From the NCBI GenBank assembly GCA_016124675.1, contig WGNG01000015.1, positions 62,001 through 126,000 of the forward strand: a DNA stretch of 64,000 nt. The letters run 5' to 3'. A program made the position numbers and the translations under genes. This stretch comes from Alphaproteobacteria bacterium (GTDB taxonomy: Bacteria; Pseudomonadota; Alphaproteobacteria; Caulobacterales; Maricaulaceae). The notes beneath the pieces were generated by a model. The model saw nothing but the letters and a program-made list of their open reading frames with translations, did no database searches and had not been told where the DNA came from. Below, one piece after another: positions 51,406-61,438 of the stretch. The stretch's first letter is position 1, and every line of letters begins with the position of its first letter.

Positions 51406-51981
51406 ATGGTGCAGCTGAACCGAATTTACACCCGCACGGGCGATCAGGGCCGCACGCGGCTTGGCGACATGACCGAGACCGACAAGCATGATCCGCGTGT
51501 GGAGGCGTACGGAACCGTGGACGAGGCCAACGCGGCCATCGGCCTGGCGGTCGTGGCGCTGGATCGGGACGATCCGCTGCATGCAGAGCTGACGCGGATC
51601 CAGAACGATCTGTTCGATCTGGGCGCCGATCTGTGCGTGCCTGAGAGCGAGGCGCCGCGCAGCTGGACGCCGCTGCGCATGAAGCCTGAACAGACCGTGC
51701 GGCTTGAGACGCTCATCGATACGCTCAACGCCCGGCTCAATCCGCTCGACAGCTTCATCCTGCCCGGCGGCGGCGAGGCGTCCGCGCGCCTGCACCTGGC
51801 CCGAACCATCACCCGGCGCGCCGAGCGCTGCGTGACCGCCCTGATGGCGGCGGGCGGAAATGTCAGCCCGGCCGTGATCACCTATCTCAACCGGTTGTCG
51901 GACCTGCTGTTCGTCGCTGCCCGCATTGCCAATGACGAGGGCCGCGCCGATGTGAAATGGGTTCCGGGCAAGGCGCCATAG
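51406..51981 (+). CDS. Cob(I)yrinic acid a,c-diamide adenosyltransferase (PduO type)
   Basis: YTRTGDQGRTRLGDM, GGGEASARLHLARTITRRAER. Confidence 0.96.
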   Translation: MVQLNRIYTRTGDQGRTRLGDMTETDKHDPRVEAYGTVDEANAAIGLAVVALDRDDPLHAELTRIQNDLFDLGADLCVPESEAPRSWTPLRMKPEQTVRLETLIDTLNARLNPLDSFILPGGGEASARLHLARTITRRAERCVTALMAAGGNVSPAVITYLNRLSDLLFVAARIANDEGRADVKWVPGKAP

Positions 51982-52130
51982 CCGGCTGCTCCCGGGGTGT
52001 TTCCGCACAGGAAAGACTGGTTTTCGTCCTCCCCCTCTGGCGCCCGCCCCCCTGCGCCCATATGTCATGAGCGTGCGGCGCATGGCCGCATTGGCCCCGT
52101 GTGACCACGGTAGAGCGAAGGGATTTTTCC

Positions 52131-52739
52131 ATGAAGACCGCCTATGCCGCCGCCTCATTGGCCGCCTTCCTCCTCGCCCCGGCCCTGTCCGCCGAGGCGT
52201 TCGCCGAACCCCAGGAATATGCGTTCGACAAGAGCCACACTACGATCCGGGCGACCTGGGATCATCTGGGCCTGTCGCGCCAGTCGCTCCATTTCACCGA
52301 TTATAACGGTGTACTGATCCTCGATTTCGAAGCGCCGGAAAACTCCACCGTCGACGTGACCTTCAATCTGGATGGCGGCTTCTGGGTGGGCGCCGACCAG
52401 GACCGCTTCGTCAATCACCTCAACTCGCCGGACCTGTTCAACATCGCCGAGCACGCCACGGCGCGCTTCGTCGCCACCGGGTTTGAAACCGAGGACGGCG
52501 TCACCGGCGTGATGACCGGCGATCTGACCCTTCTGGGCCAGACCGGGCCGGTCACCCTGGACGTCACGCTGAACCAGCGCGGCCCGCACCCGTTCCGTGG
52601 CCATGAAGTGGCGGGGTTCTCCGCCTCCGGCGTCATCCAGCGCTCCGAATGGGGCATGGGATTTGGCGTGCCCAATATCTCCAATGCGATCACCATCGAG
52701 ATCGAGACCGAGCTGGCCCTCGTCACCGGCGAGGAATAG
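52131..52739 (+). CDS. YceI-family periplasmic protein
   Basis: Signal peptide; EYAFDKSHTTIRATWDHLGLS...GDLTLLGQTGPVTLDVTL. Confidence 0.94.
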   Translation: MKTAYAAASLAAFLLAPALSAEAFAEPQEYAFDKSHTTIRATWDHLGLSRQSLHFTDYNGVLILDFEAPENSTVDVTFNLDGGFWVGADQDRFVNHLNSPDLFNIAEHATARFVATGFETEDGVTGVMTGDLTLLGQTGPVTLDVTLNQRGPHPFRGHEVAGFSASGVIQRSEWGMGFGVPNISNAITIEIETELALVTGEE

Positions 52740-53020
52740 CCCCTCTCCAACCGACCCTTGAGCCTGCCCCTCCCCGAGGCAGCGCCCATTCCTGCCGGCC
52801 GGCGCTCGCCTGAGCGCCGGCCGTTTGCGTCTTGCGCCGGGATCATCCGGAGTTCCGCAATGGCGCGGACTATTTGTCCGGACATTTATGCAGCGTGCGT
52901 TGACATCCAAGGGTGGCGAGGGCAGGTTCCGCGCCTAGATTCCAGCGCTGAGAGCGGCGCAGAGCGCAGCCGCCAGCTCAGCGATCCAGACGTTCAACCA
53001 GGAAAACACCGGAGCCGTTG

Positions 53021-53770
53021 ATGAAGATCCTCGTCCCCGTCAAACGGGTGGTCGACTATAACGTGAAGGTCCGCGTCAAGCCGGATCAGAGCGGGGTCGA
53101 TCTGGCCAATGTGAAGATGAGCATGAACCCGTTCTGCGAGATCGCTGTCGAAGAAGCGATCCGCATGAAGGAGAAGGGGCTCGCCGAGGAGATCGTGGCC
53201 GTCTCCATTGGTCCGGTCCAGGCACAGGAAACCATCCGCACGGCGCTCGCCATGGGCGCTGACCGGGGCATCCACGTCACCGCCGACACCCTTGTCGAGC
53301 CGCTGGCCGTGGCCAAAATCCTCAAGGCCATCGTGGACGAGGAGCAGCCGGGCCTGGTCATTCTGGGCAAGCAGGCCATTGACGACGACACCAACGCCAC
53401 CGGCCAGATGCTCGCCGCCCTGCTGGGCTGGCCGCAGGCCGCCTTCGCCTCCAAGGTGGAGAAGGATGGCGACGGGCTCAAAGTGACCCGCGAGATCGAT
53501 GGCGGCCTGCAGACGCTGCATATCGCCCTGCCGGCGATCGTCACGACCGATCTGCGCCTGAACGAGCCGCGCTACGCCTCGCTGCCCAACATCATGAAGG
53601 CCAAGCGCAAGCCCATCGACGCCAAGACGCCTGCCGATTACGGCGTCGACATCGCGCCGCGCCTGGAGGTGCTGAAAGTGGCCGAACCGCCCAAGCGCCA
53701 GGCCGGCGTCAAGGTGGAGAGCGTGGCCGACCTGGTTTACAAGCTGAAAAATGAAGCGGGGGTGCTGTAA
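53021..53770 (+). CDS. etfB: Electron transfer flavoprotein subunit beta
   Basis: [46 protein letters not shown]. Confidence 0.97.
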   Translation: MKILVPVKRVVDYNVKVRVKPDQSGVDLANVKMSMNPFCEIAVEEAIRMKEKGLAEEIVAVSIGPVQAQETIRTALAMGADRGIHVTADTLVEPLAVAKILKAIVDEEQPGLVILGKQAIDDDTNATGQMLAALLGWPQAAFASKVEKDGDGLKVTREIDGGLQTLHIALPAIVTTDLRLNEPRYASLPNIMKAKRKPIDAKTPADYGVDIAPRLEVLKVAEPPKRQAGVKVESVADLVYKLKNEAGVL

Positions 53771-54711
53771 TGTCTGTCCTGGTCATCGCCGAACACGACA
53801 ACGCAACACTCAATGACGCCACCCGCGCGGCGGTGACGGCCGCCGCGAAGATCGGCGGCGATATCCATGTCCTGGTCGCCGGCAAGGGCGCGAAAGCCGT
53901 GGCGGACGCGGCGGCGCAACTCGCCGGTGTGAAAACCGTGCTCCATGCCGAAGGCGAGGGGCTGGAAAAGCGCCTGGCTGAAGCCATGGAGACGCTGGTC
54001 CTGTCCATCGCCGCGCGCTATGACGCCATCCTCACCCCGGCCACCACGTCGGGCAAGAATTTCATGCCCCGCATTGCGGCCAAGCTCGACGTGTCGATGC
54101 TCTCCGACATCACCTCGGTGGAAAGCGCCGACACCTTCGTGCGGCCCATCTATGCCGGCAACGCCATGATGACGGTGAGGTCCAGGGACGCCAAGAAAGT
54201 CATCACCGTGCGCCCGACCACGTTCGAGAAGGCTGGCGATGGCGGCTCGGCGCCGGTGGAGACGATCGAGGCCCCGGCGCCCGCCGCCGTCTCGAAATTT
54301 GTCAGCGAGGAGCTGTCCAAGTCCGACCGCCCGCAGCTCGCCGGCGCCAAGATCGTGATCTCGGGCGGGCGCGGCATGGGCTCGGGCGAGAATTTCGCCA
54401 TCATCGAGAAGGTCGCCGACAAGCTGGGCGCCGCGGTGGGCGCCTCGCGCGCCGCGGTGGATGCGGGCTTCGTGCCCAATGACTACCAGGTCGGCCAGAC
54501 CGGCAAGGTGGTCGCGCCCCAGCTCTATATCGCCGTGGGCATTTCGGGCGCCATCCAGCACCTGGCGGGGATGAAGGATTCCAAGGTCATCGTCGCCATC
54601 AACAAGGACGAGGAAGCCCCGATCTTCCAGGTCGCCGATTACGGCCTGGTCGCCGACCTGTTCAAGGCGGTCCCGGAGCTCGAAGAAGAGCTGGGCCGGG
54701 CGGGGTACTGA
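53770..54711 (+). CDS. etfA: Electron transfer flavoprotein subunit alpha
   Basis: [58 protein letters not shown]. Confidence 0.97.
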   Translation: MSVLVIAEHDNATLNDATRAAVTAAAKIGGDIHVLVAGKGAKAVADAAAQLAGVKTVLHAEGEGLEKRLAEAMETLVLSIAARYDAILTPATTSGKNFMPRIAAKLDVSMLSDITSVESADTFVRPIYAGNAMMTVRSRDAKKVITVRPTTFEKAGDGGSAPVETIEAPAPAAVSKFVSEELSKSDRPQLAGAKIVISGGRGMGSGENFAIIEKVADKLGAAVGASRAAVDAGFVPNDYQVGQTGKVVAPQLYIAVGISGAIQHLAGMKDSKVIVAINKDEEAPIFQVADYGLVADLFKAVPELEEELGRAGY

Positions 54712-54742
54712 GCGCTCATCTTTTGCCGACGCTAGTATTGTG

Positions 54743-54773
54743 AAACCCCGGAGCTGTGCGGCTTCGGGGTTTT
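54743..54773 (+). terminator. Rho-independent terminator after etfBA
   Basis: AAACCCCGGAGC-TGTGCG-GCTTCGGGGTTTT. Confidence 0.8.
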
Positions 54774-54948
54774 CCATGTCATGACGCATCACACTGCGAC
54801 AAGATTTCGGCTGCTTGAATTAAAGGCAGCAAAGCGCCACTTTGATCAGGCGGGCCTGCGCGGATGATCTCTCAGCGCACACGGGATCAGATCAAGTCGG
54901 GTGAGATGCGCCCGGTCCGATCCTCCCACGCCCTGGGCCGCCTTCCTC

Positions 54949-55464
54949 TCAGTCCTGCTCCACCGCCTCGAACGCGCGCTCCACGGGCCAGTCCGCGTCG
55001 GCGGCGCGCCAGGCGATCGAGGCGATTTTCCAATCATCGCCGACGCGCATCAGGGTGAGGACGTTGACGCCTTCCGCCACAAGTTCGCCGGTATCGGCGC
55101 GGATCGCCTCATAGGCGCTGAGCACGCTCGCCAGGCCTCCGTAGACAAAAGTCTCCCGGCGCGTCTCGATCTCGGTGAAGCCGATCTCGGCAAGGCGTTC
55201 GCCATTGCGCGCGATATAGTCCTCCACCGTCAGCGACACGGCGCGGTCCGCGCCTTCGGCGTCCGTCACCGATACGTGCATGCGCGCCTCGTCGAGAAAC
55301 AGGGCGCGCATCGCATCCCAGTCGCACGGCTGTCCCACGGGTCCGGAGATCACGTCATACAGCGCCTCAAGCGCTGCGCCGGGCGTTTCCTGGGCGGTGG
55401 CGGGCAGGGCTGCGCCGAACATCATCCCCAGCGCCGTCAGGGCGGCGGCCATTATCTTGCACAT
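54949..55464 (-). CDS. SnoaL/NTF2-like secreted protein
   Basis: Signal peptide; ALEALYDVISGPVGQPCDWDAMRALFLDEARM...RVGDDWKIASIAWR. Confidence 0.75.
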   Translation of the reverse strand: MCKIMAAALTALGMMFGAALPATAQETPGAALEALYDVISGPVGQPCDWDAMRALFLDEARMHVSVTDAEGADRAVSLTVEDYIARNGERLAEIGFTEIETRRETFVYGGLASVLSAYEAIRADTGELVAEGVNVLTLMRVGDDWKIASIAWRAADADWPVERAFEAVEQD

Positions 55465-55547
55465 GGGTGTCCTCGCGAGGTCTTGGAACGTCACCCGCAC
55501 ACAAGCGCGAAACGGCGCGGCGCGCACCTTACCGTTCGGACAGGCGG

Positions 55548-56807
55548 CTACTGCGCGTACCGGGCGAGCCAGGCGTCCAGCATGGCCTGCTGGGCGTGAA
55601 AGGCGTGTTCGGGCGGGGCGCCGTTGAAGCCCTGGGGCGATTTGAAGAAGACAGCGAACTCGCGGATGCACCCTGACAGCCCCTGCTGCAGGGCGATGTC
55701 GCACAGGCGCGCCAGCTCGATCACCAGCGGGGCGGCGAGGATGGAATCGGCGCACAGGAAATTGATCTTCATCTGCATGGGCTGGCCCAGGAACCCGCTC
55801 AGATCGATGCTGTCCCAGGCCTCCTTCATGTCGCCCTTGGGCGGGTGATAGCAGATATTGATGATGTGATTATCCACTGTATAGCCGAGTATCTGGTCCA
55901 GCACGGACCGTTTGGCCCCGATTTTGGATGCCCGCGACTGCGGATCATCCAGCACATAGCCGTCAAGATTGCCCAGGAGATTGGTGGAGTACCATCCCTC
56001 CACCCGCAGCGCCCGGTCGCGCAAAGCCGGGGCGAGTGCGGTCTTCACCAGCGTCTGGCCGGTCTTGCCGTCCTTGCCTGCCAGCGGCGCGCCATGGGCG
56101 CGCGCCAGGGCCTCGATTGGGGCAAGGTCAGCCGCCTGGCTGGGCGTGAAATTGACGAAGGGCCGGCCCGATCCTGCGGCGGCATACGCATAGAGCATGC
56201 CCGCGCTGATGTCGGGGTCATTGCGGTCCAGCCCCTCCTCAAACGCGTCAAGGTTGGCCAGGCAGGCGCTGGCCGGGTCCGGCGCGCGCTCGGTCGAACC
56301 CAGATTGATCACCACCACGCTGTCGAGCCGGCGCTGGTCCTGAAACCGGTCGAGATCCTCGCGCATCTGCGCCACGGCGGCGCGCAGGCTGTTGGCGGCC
56401 ATCACATGGCTCTGGCGCATCGGGCGGCAATAGCGGCTGTTGTGAAACGCAGGCCAGGGCGTGATCTGCGACAGCTCCGCCTCCGCGCGCGCCGCCAGAT
56501 CCGGCGTGAGAACCTTGTGGCGGATGACCGCCTCGCTCAGCGGCGAGCCGTCAAGATCCCATCCCGCCACGGCCAGATCGTCATAATCGGACGCGCCCCG
56601 CAGGGTCCGGCCCGCCAGGGGCAGGCCGCTGGCGGGGCTGGCGCCGCTGCGGATCAGGTGCAGGCCGCCGGCGACGGTGGAGCCCACCGCGCCGCCAAGG
56701 CCCACAATCGCAAGCCCGGTGCGCCGCCTGTGCATGCTGTGCGACACCGCCGCCCCTCCCTTCCAAGCTTCCAAGGCCTCAAGATACAACCCTATGATAC
56801 ATCTCAT
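55548..56807 (-). CDS. Inositol-3-phosphate synthase (MIPS)
   Basis: GLGGAVGSTVAGGL, NLGSTERAP, GKDGKTGQTLVKTALAP, STNLLGNLDG, CYHPPKGDMKEAWDSIDLSGFLG. Confidence 0.9.
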   Translation of the reverse strand: MRCIIGLYLEALEAWKGGAAVSHSMHRRRTGLAIVGLGGAVGSTVAGGLHLIRSGASPASGLPLAGRTLRGASDYDDLAVAGWDLDGSPLSEAVIRHKVLTPDLAARAEAELSQITPWPAFHNSRYCRPMRQSHVMAANSLRAAVAQMREDLDRFQDQRRLDSVVVINLGSTERAPDPASACLANLDAFEEGLDRNDPDISAGMLYAYAAAGSGRPFVNFTPSQAADLAPIEALARAHGAPLAGKDGKTGQTLVKTALAPALRDRALRVEGWYSTNLLGNLDGYVLDDPQSRASKIGAKRSVLDQILGYTVDNHIINICYHPPKGDMKEAWDSIDLSGFLGQPMQMKINFLCADSILAAPLVIELARLCDIALQQGLSGCIREFAVFFKSPQGFNGAPPEHAFHAQQAMLDAWLARYAQ

Positions 56808-56825
56808 GCTACGACAATCAGGAAT

Positions 56826-57422
56826 TTAACTCCGGGGACGCCGCAGGCGCTCGATCACGGCGTGGATCAGCGCCTCGTGGGCGATCTCCACATGCCCGTA
56901 ATCATGGGCGGGCACATGGAAGCTGAGATCGGCCCCCGCCTGGCCGAGGCGGTTGCCCGGCGCAAACCCGCTGAACGCCGCGACCTGCGCGCCCATCCGC
57001 TGTGCGGTTGCGACAGCGTTCAGCACATTGGGCGACTCGCCCGAGCTCGACACCGCGATCAGCACATCGCCCGCGCGCATCAGCACGCCCAGCGGCAGGG
57101 CGTAGACCTGGCCATAACCGTAATCATTGGCCGCGCAGGTCAGGAGCGGCGCATCGCCCAGCACGCTGGAGGCGATCGCGCAGCGCATCAGCATGTCCTG
57201 GCTGAGATGGCTGGCCAGCGCTGCGCTGCCGCCATTGGCCGCCCACCACACCCGGGCGCCGCATTCGCGCGCCGCCGCCATGAGATCATGCAGCGCCTCC
57301 AGCCCCGCCTCCAGGCTCAGTGAACCCTGCGGCGTGCGCGCGCTGGCCGCCCGCACCGCGCCATGCAGCTCATCCAGCCAGATGAGGCAGGCGGGACCCG
57401 GCCGCAGAGCAGTGTCATCCAT
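56826..57422 (-). CDS. SIS-domain phosphosugar isomerase (GmhA-like)
   Basis: WWAANGGSAALASHLSQDM...VSSSGESPNVLNAV. Confidence 0.85.
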   Translation of the reverse strand: MDDTALRPGPACLIWLDELHGAVRAASARTPQGSLSLEAGLEALHDLMAAARECGARVWWAANGGSAALASHLSQDMLMRCAIASSVLGDAPLLTCAANDYGYGQVYALPLGVLMRAGDVLIAVSSSGESPNVLNAVATAQRMGAQVAAFSGFAPGNRLGQAGADLSFHVPAHDYGHVEIAHEALIHAVIERLRRPRS

Positions 57423-58209
57423 GACCGTCCGCCTCCTCGTGAAAGCTGACCTCGTCATCAAGATCGGCATAGCCTGCGGTCTCGACGTCGCCTGGTTCGC
57501 GCTCCAGCCGGCGCCAGTCGGTCATGAAGCTCGGCCCGTAACTCGCCGCCAGCAGCACGCGCGGGCCATCGCTGACCCGCACGCTGGCGCCATGCAGCAG
57601 CGCCTCGTTGAGGACGATCACATCGCCCGCCCGCACCGGAACCGTGCGCAGCATCGGATGCCCGCTCTGCGACAGGAGCGTGCGGCGCTGGCGCACCGCG
57701 TCGGGCCAGGGGAAGGGCAGCTGCGCCTTGTGCGAGCCTTCGATATAGCAGAACGGCCCGCCATCCGGTCCGACATCGGTCAGATAGGCGATCAGCTTCA
57801 CATAGGTCGTGTACAGCCGCCCGTCATGATAGTCGCAGCGATAGGCCAGGTGCCGGCTGGCCCGTATGCCGCCCTCCCAGAGCTGGTCCAGCGTCTGGCC
57901 GTTATGCATGTACAGAAAGGCGCCGCGCGACGATTCGTGGCCATAGCATTCCAGAAGCCGCAGGGGCTGGTTGATCACCGACAGCGCCGCGCCGGTGAAG
58001 GCCGGACCGGTGACCAGCGCGCGCACCGCCTCATGGCGCCGGTGCGGCGCCTCCCACCGGCGCAGGCCCGTGTCCGGCAGGTGCGCATCCGGGGCAGTCT
58101 CCAGAAAGCTGCGCGCGCTCGCCAGGGCCGGCGCGTCCAGAAATCCATCCAGCCTCACATAGCCCTGGCAGTCATAGGCGTAGAGCTCATCGGGGGTGAG
58201 CGCGGTCAT
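57415..58209 (-). CDS. Phytanoyl-CoA dioxygenase (PhyH) family protein
   Basis: GYVRLDGFLDAPALASAR...DVGPDGGPFCYIEGSHK...AGDVIVLNEALLHGA. Confidence 0.82.
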   Translation of the reverse strand: MTALTPDELYAYDCQGYVRLDGFLDAPALASARSFLETAPDAHLPDTGLRRWEAPHRRHEAVRALVTGPAFTGAALSVINQPLRLLECYGHESSRGAFLYMHNGQTLDQLWEGGIRASRHLAYRCDYHDGRLYTTYVKLIAYLTDVGPDGGPFCYIEGSHKAQLPFPWPDAVRQRRTLLSQSGHPMLRTVPVRAGDVIVLNEALLHGASVRVSDGPRVLLAASYGPSFMTDWRRLEREPGDVETAGYADLDDEVSFHEEADGHG

Positions 58210-59252
58210 GATGCGCCAGTTCCGGCGGGGGCCGGCGCGTCATACCCATTCGGATGCGACCGCCGCCAGGCCCAGGCGCTGGCCAGGATATCGGGCAGGG
58301 CGGAATGCCCGGGCCGCCAGCCCAGCACCGCATGGGCGCGGCTGATGTCGGCCACCAGCACAGCCGGGTCGCCCGGCCGCGGCGCGGCCTCGCGCACGCT
58401 CACGCTGCGTCCCGTGATCGCCCGCACCGCGTCAACAAGCTCCAGCACGCTCACCCCGGCCCCTGCTCCGAGATTGCAAGCCGTGAACGGCGCCGGCGCC
58501 GGCGCCGTCAGCGCCAGCCTGTGGGCGCGGGCCAGATCGGTGATGGAGACATAGTCGCGCACGCACGCGCCATCGGGCGTCGGCCAGCGTGTCCCGAAAA
58601 CCTCGAAGATCGGGCGCCGGCCCAGCGCCGTATCCAGAAGCAGCGGGATCACATGGGTCTCATGCGCGCGCGCCTCGCCGTGAAGCCCGTCCGCATCCGC
58701 GCCCGCGGCGTTGAAATAGCGCAGCGCCATGACCTGCAGCCCGTGGCGGCGGGCATGGTCGCGCGCCGCCAGCTCTGCGGCCAGCTTCGACGCGCCATAG
58801 GGCGTCTCCGGGTCCAGCGGATCATCCTCGCGAATCGGCGCCGTCAGCCCGGACCGGTACACCGCCGCCGTGGACGACATGACCAGACGCGCAGCGCCGG
58901 CTGCCGTCATGGCCTCAAGCACCGCCCGCGTTCCGTCCAGATTGACCGACCAGTACCCGCCCGGATTCTCCAGGCTTTCCGGCACCGACGCCAGCGCCGC
59001 CGCGTGAATCACAGCGTTTACGCGCAGCCGCTGCATCAGGCCCGTCATCCAGGCGCACTCCCGGACATCGCCTTCGAACAGGCGTCCATCCGGGACCGCC
59101 GCCGCATTGCCGGCGCTGAGATCATCCAGCGCCCAGGCCTCATGGCCCGCCTTGAGCAGGGCGCGCAGGCAGGCGCTGCCGACATAGCCAGCCCCGCCGG
59201 TCACCAGCACGCGAAGGTGCGCCCCGGACGGGACGCCGTCATCTGAATGCAT
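58206..59252 (-). CDS. UDP-glucose 4-epimerase-like NAD-dependent epimerase
   Basis: VTGGAGYVGSACLRALLKAGHEAWALDDLSAG; SSTAAVY; PYGASKLAAE. Confidence 0.92.
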   Translation of the reverse strand: MHSDDGVPSGAHLRVLVTGGAGYVGSACLRALLKAGHEAWALDDLSAGNAAAVPDGRLFEGDVRECAWMTGLMQRLRVNAVIHAAALASVPESLENPGGYWSVNLDGTRAVLEAMTAAGAARLVMSSTAAVYRSGLTAPIREDDPLDPETPYGASKLAAELAARDHARRHGLQVMALRYFNAAGADADGLHGEARAHETHVIPLLLDTALGRRPIFEVFGTRWPTPDGACVRDYVSITDLARAHRLALTAPAPAPFTACNLGAGAGVSVLELVDAVRAITGRSVSVREAAPRPGDPAVLVADISRAHAVLGWRPGHSALPDILASAWAWRRSHPNGYDAPAPAGTGAS

Positions 59253-59471
59253 TGGCGCGCCCTCCCGTCGCGCAACCAGAGCAACTCTTCTTGATGCACA
59301 ATCTATAATAATCTATACGGGACAGCAAGGCAGGGTTATCGGCCGTTTTCGCATAAAGGCTTGGCAAGCCCGCGCCATTTCCTGAAGTTGTGTTTTCGCT
59401 TGCATCCAGCGGGGCGTAAGGCCACTCTACTAAGAATAAGCGGCAGTTTCGCGGGATAAGGGGCGGGGTTC

Positions 59472-60560
59472 ATGAAGGATATCCGCATCGCTGTGGCGGG
59501 GCTCGGCTTTGCCGGCGCGCTTCACGCCCGGGCCGTCGCCCATGCCGCCGGGTTGGATCGCGGGCCTCACGCGCCGGGCCTGCACCTGGCGGCGGCTGCG
59601 GACCCGGACCCGGACCGGCGCGCCGCCGCCGCACGCGCCTTTGCGGGCGCGCAGCTTCATGGCGACTGGCGCGCGCTGGCCGATGATCCCGCCATCGACG
59701 CGGTGGTCATCGCCCTGCCCAATGATCTGCACGCCGAAGCCGGCGCGGCCTGTCTCGCCGCGGGAAAGGCGGTGCTGGTTGAAAAACCGCTGGCGCCGGA
59801 CGCACCTGGGGTGCGCCGTCTGGCGCAGGCGGCTGCGCGCGCAGGGCGCACGGCGTCAGCAGGGTACGTGTTCCGCCACAGCCCGGCGCTCGCCTGGGCG
59901 ATCGGCGAGGCGGCGGCGGGCGCATTCGGCGCCATACAGCATGTCGCCCTGACCCATGCGGAGGATTACGGCGCCGGGGGCGCGCCGCTGGGCTGGCGTG
60001 GTGATGCCGCACGCGCCGGATATGGCGCGCTGGGCGATCTGGGCGCGCACGCCGTGTCCATCGCGATTGCGCTGTGCGGCCCGGTCAGCGGCGCGGCGGC
60101 GCTCCAGTCGCCGCCCCCGGCGGCGGGCCTCACCGATGACCGCACCAGCGCGCTGCTCGCCTTCGCGTCCGGCGCCAGCGGCATGCTGCACGCCAGCCGC
60201 ACGGCGCTCGGCCGCAAGATGCGCCTGGCGGTGGAGATCAGCGCCGAACGCGCAAGCCTGGCCTTCGACCATGAGCGCGCGAACGAGATCGAGGTCTGCA
60301 TGAACGGTCAGGCGGGCTTTGCCCGGCGCCTGTGCGGGCCGGACATGCCCGGCTACGGCCTCGTACTGCCCGCCGCCGGTCACGGGCTGGGTTTTGCCGA
60401 TCTGTTCACCCTGCAGATGGCGCGCTGGACGCGCGACATCGCAGCCGGCGCGCCCGGCGATCTCGATTTCGCCCTGCAGGTCGAGGCCGCACTTCAGGCC
60501 GTGCGCGCCAGTGCGCGCACGGGCGTCTGGACACCGGCGCTGCAGGAGGCGGCGGCATGA
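59472..60560 (+). CDS. Gfo/Idh/MocA-family oxidoreductase
   Basis: AVAGLGFAGALHARAVAHAAG..., VLVEKPLAPDAPGVRRL. Confidence 0.92.
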   Translation: MKDIRIAVAGLGFAGALHARAVAHAAGLDRGPHAPGLHLAAAADPDPDRRAAAARAFAGAQLHGDWRALADDPAIDAVVIALPNDLHAEAGAACLAAGKAVLVEKPLAPDAPGVRRLAQAAARAGRTASAGYVFRHSPALAWAIGEAAAGAFGAIQHVALTHAEDYGAGGAPLGWRGDAARAGYGALGDLGAHAVSIAIALCGPVSGAAALQSPPPAAGLTDDRTSALLAFASGASGMLHASRTALGRKMRLAVEISAERASLAFDHERANEIEVCMNGQAGFARRLCGPDMPGYGLVLPAAGHGLGFADLFTLQMARWTRDIAAGAPGDLDFALQVEAALQAVRASARTGVWTPALQEAAA

Positions 60561-61438
60561 CGGCGCCGGTCTTCGTCAATCCCAACAGTCTGGAGGTGAA
60601 CGCCGCCGAGCATTGCAATCTCACCTGCGCCGGATGCAGCCATCTGTCCCCGGTCATGGCCAAACGCAATACGGCGCCGGACGATGTGGCGCGTGATCTC
60701 ACGGCGCTGGCGGCCGTCTACCGCGCCCGGCGGGTCAAGCTGCTGGGCGGCGAGCCCTTGCTCAATCCGGCCCTGCCGGCGCTCGCCGAGGCGGTGCGGG
60801 CGTCGGGCATTGGCGACGAGATCAGCGTGTGCACCAATGGCCTTCTCCTGCACCGCATGGACAAGGCGCTCTGGGGCCTGATCGATCATCTGGAGGTTTC
60901 GCTCTATCCCGGCGCCCGGACCGGGGCGATCGATCTGGACGCGCTGCGGCGCAGCGCCGATGCGCACGGCGTGACGCTGGAGGTCAACCGCTACAGCCGG
61001 TTCCGCATTCCCTACGCCGAGGATGGCGAGCTGGCGCCCGCTCTGGCGCGACGGGTCTATCAGGGCTGTCAGATCATCCATCACTGGCGCTGCCACACGG
61101 TCCATGACGGCATGTTCTACGCCTGCCCCCAGGCGCTGTTTCTCGCCCGACGGTTCGGGCGCGAGGCGGACTGGGCGCGCGACGCCGTGGCCGTTCATGA
61201 GCCGGATCTGCGCGGCCGTCTCGCCGCCTATCTCGCCCGCCATACGCCGCTCAATGCCTGCCGGCGCTGCCTGGGCGCGGCGGGCAAGACCTATCCCCAC
61301 CGCCAGGCGGGCCGGCGCGACTGGGCGCGCGACCAGCGCGGCGCGCCTGAAACGCTCATCGACGAGGACTGGCTGCAGGCGCTTGAGGCGGATGTGACGC
61401 GCGAGGACGCGGCGGCAGAGCCGGAACGCGTGACATGA
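60557..61438 (+). CDS. Radical SAM protein
   Basis: CNLTCAGCSH (Cx3Cx2C), LLGGEPLLNP; ATG overlaps previous stop. Confidence 0.9.
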   Translation: MTAPVFVNPNSLEVNAAEHCNLTCAGCSHLSPVMAKRNTAPDDVARDLTALAAVYRARRVKLLGGEPLLNPALPALAEAVRASGIGDEISVCTNGLLLHRMDKALWGLIDHLEVSLYPGARTGAIDLDALRRSADAHGVTLEVNRYSRFRIPYAEDGELAPALARRVYQGCQIIHHWRCHTVHDGMFYACPQALFLARRFGREADWARDAVAVHEPDLRGRLAAYLARHTPLNACRRCLGAAGKTYPHRQAGRRDWARDQRGAPETLIDEDWLQALEADVTREDAAAEPERVT

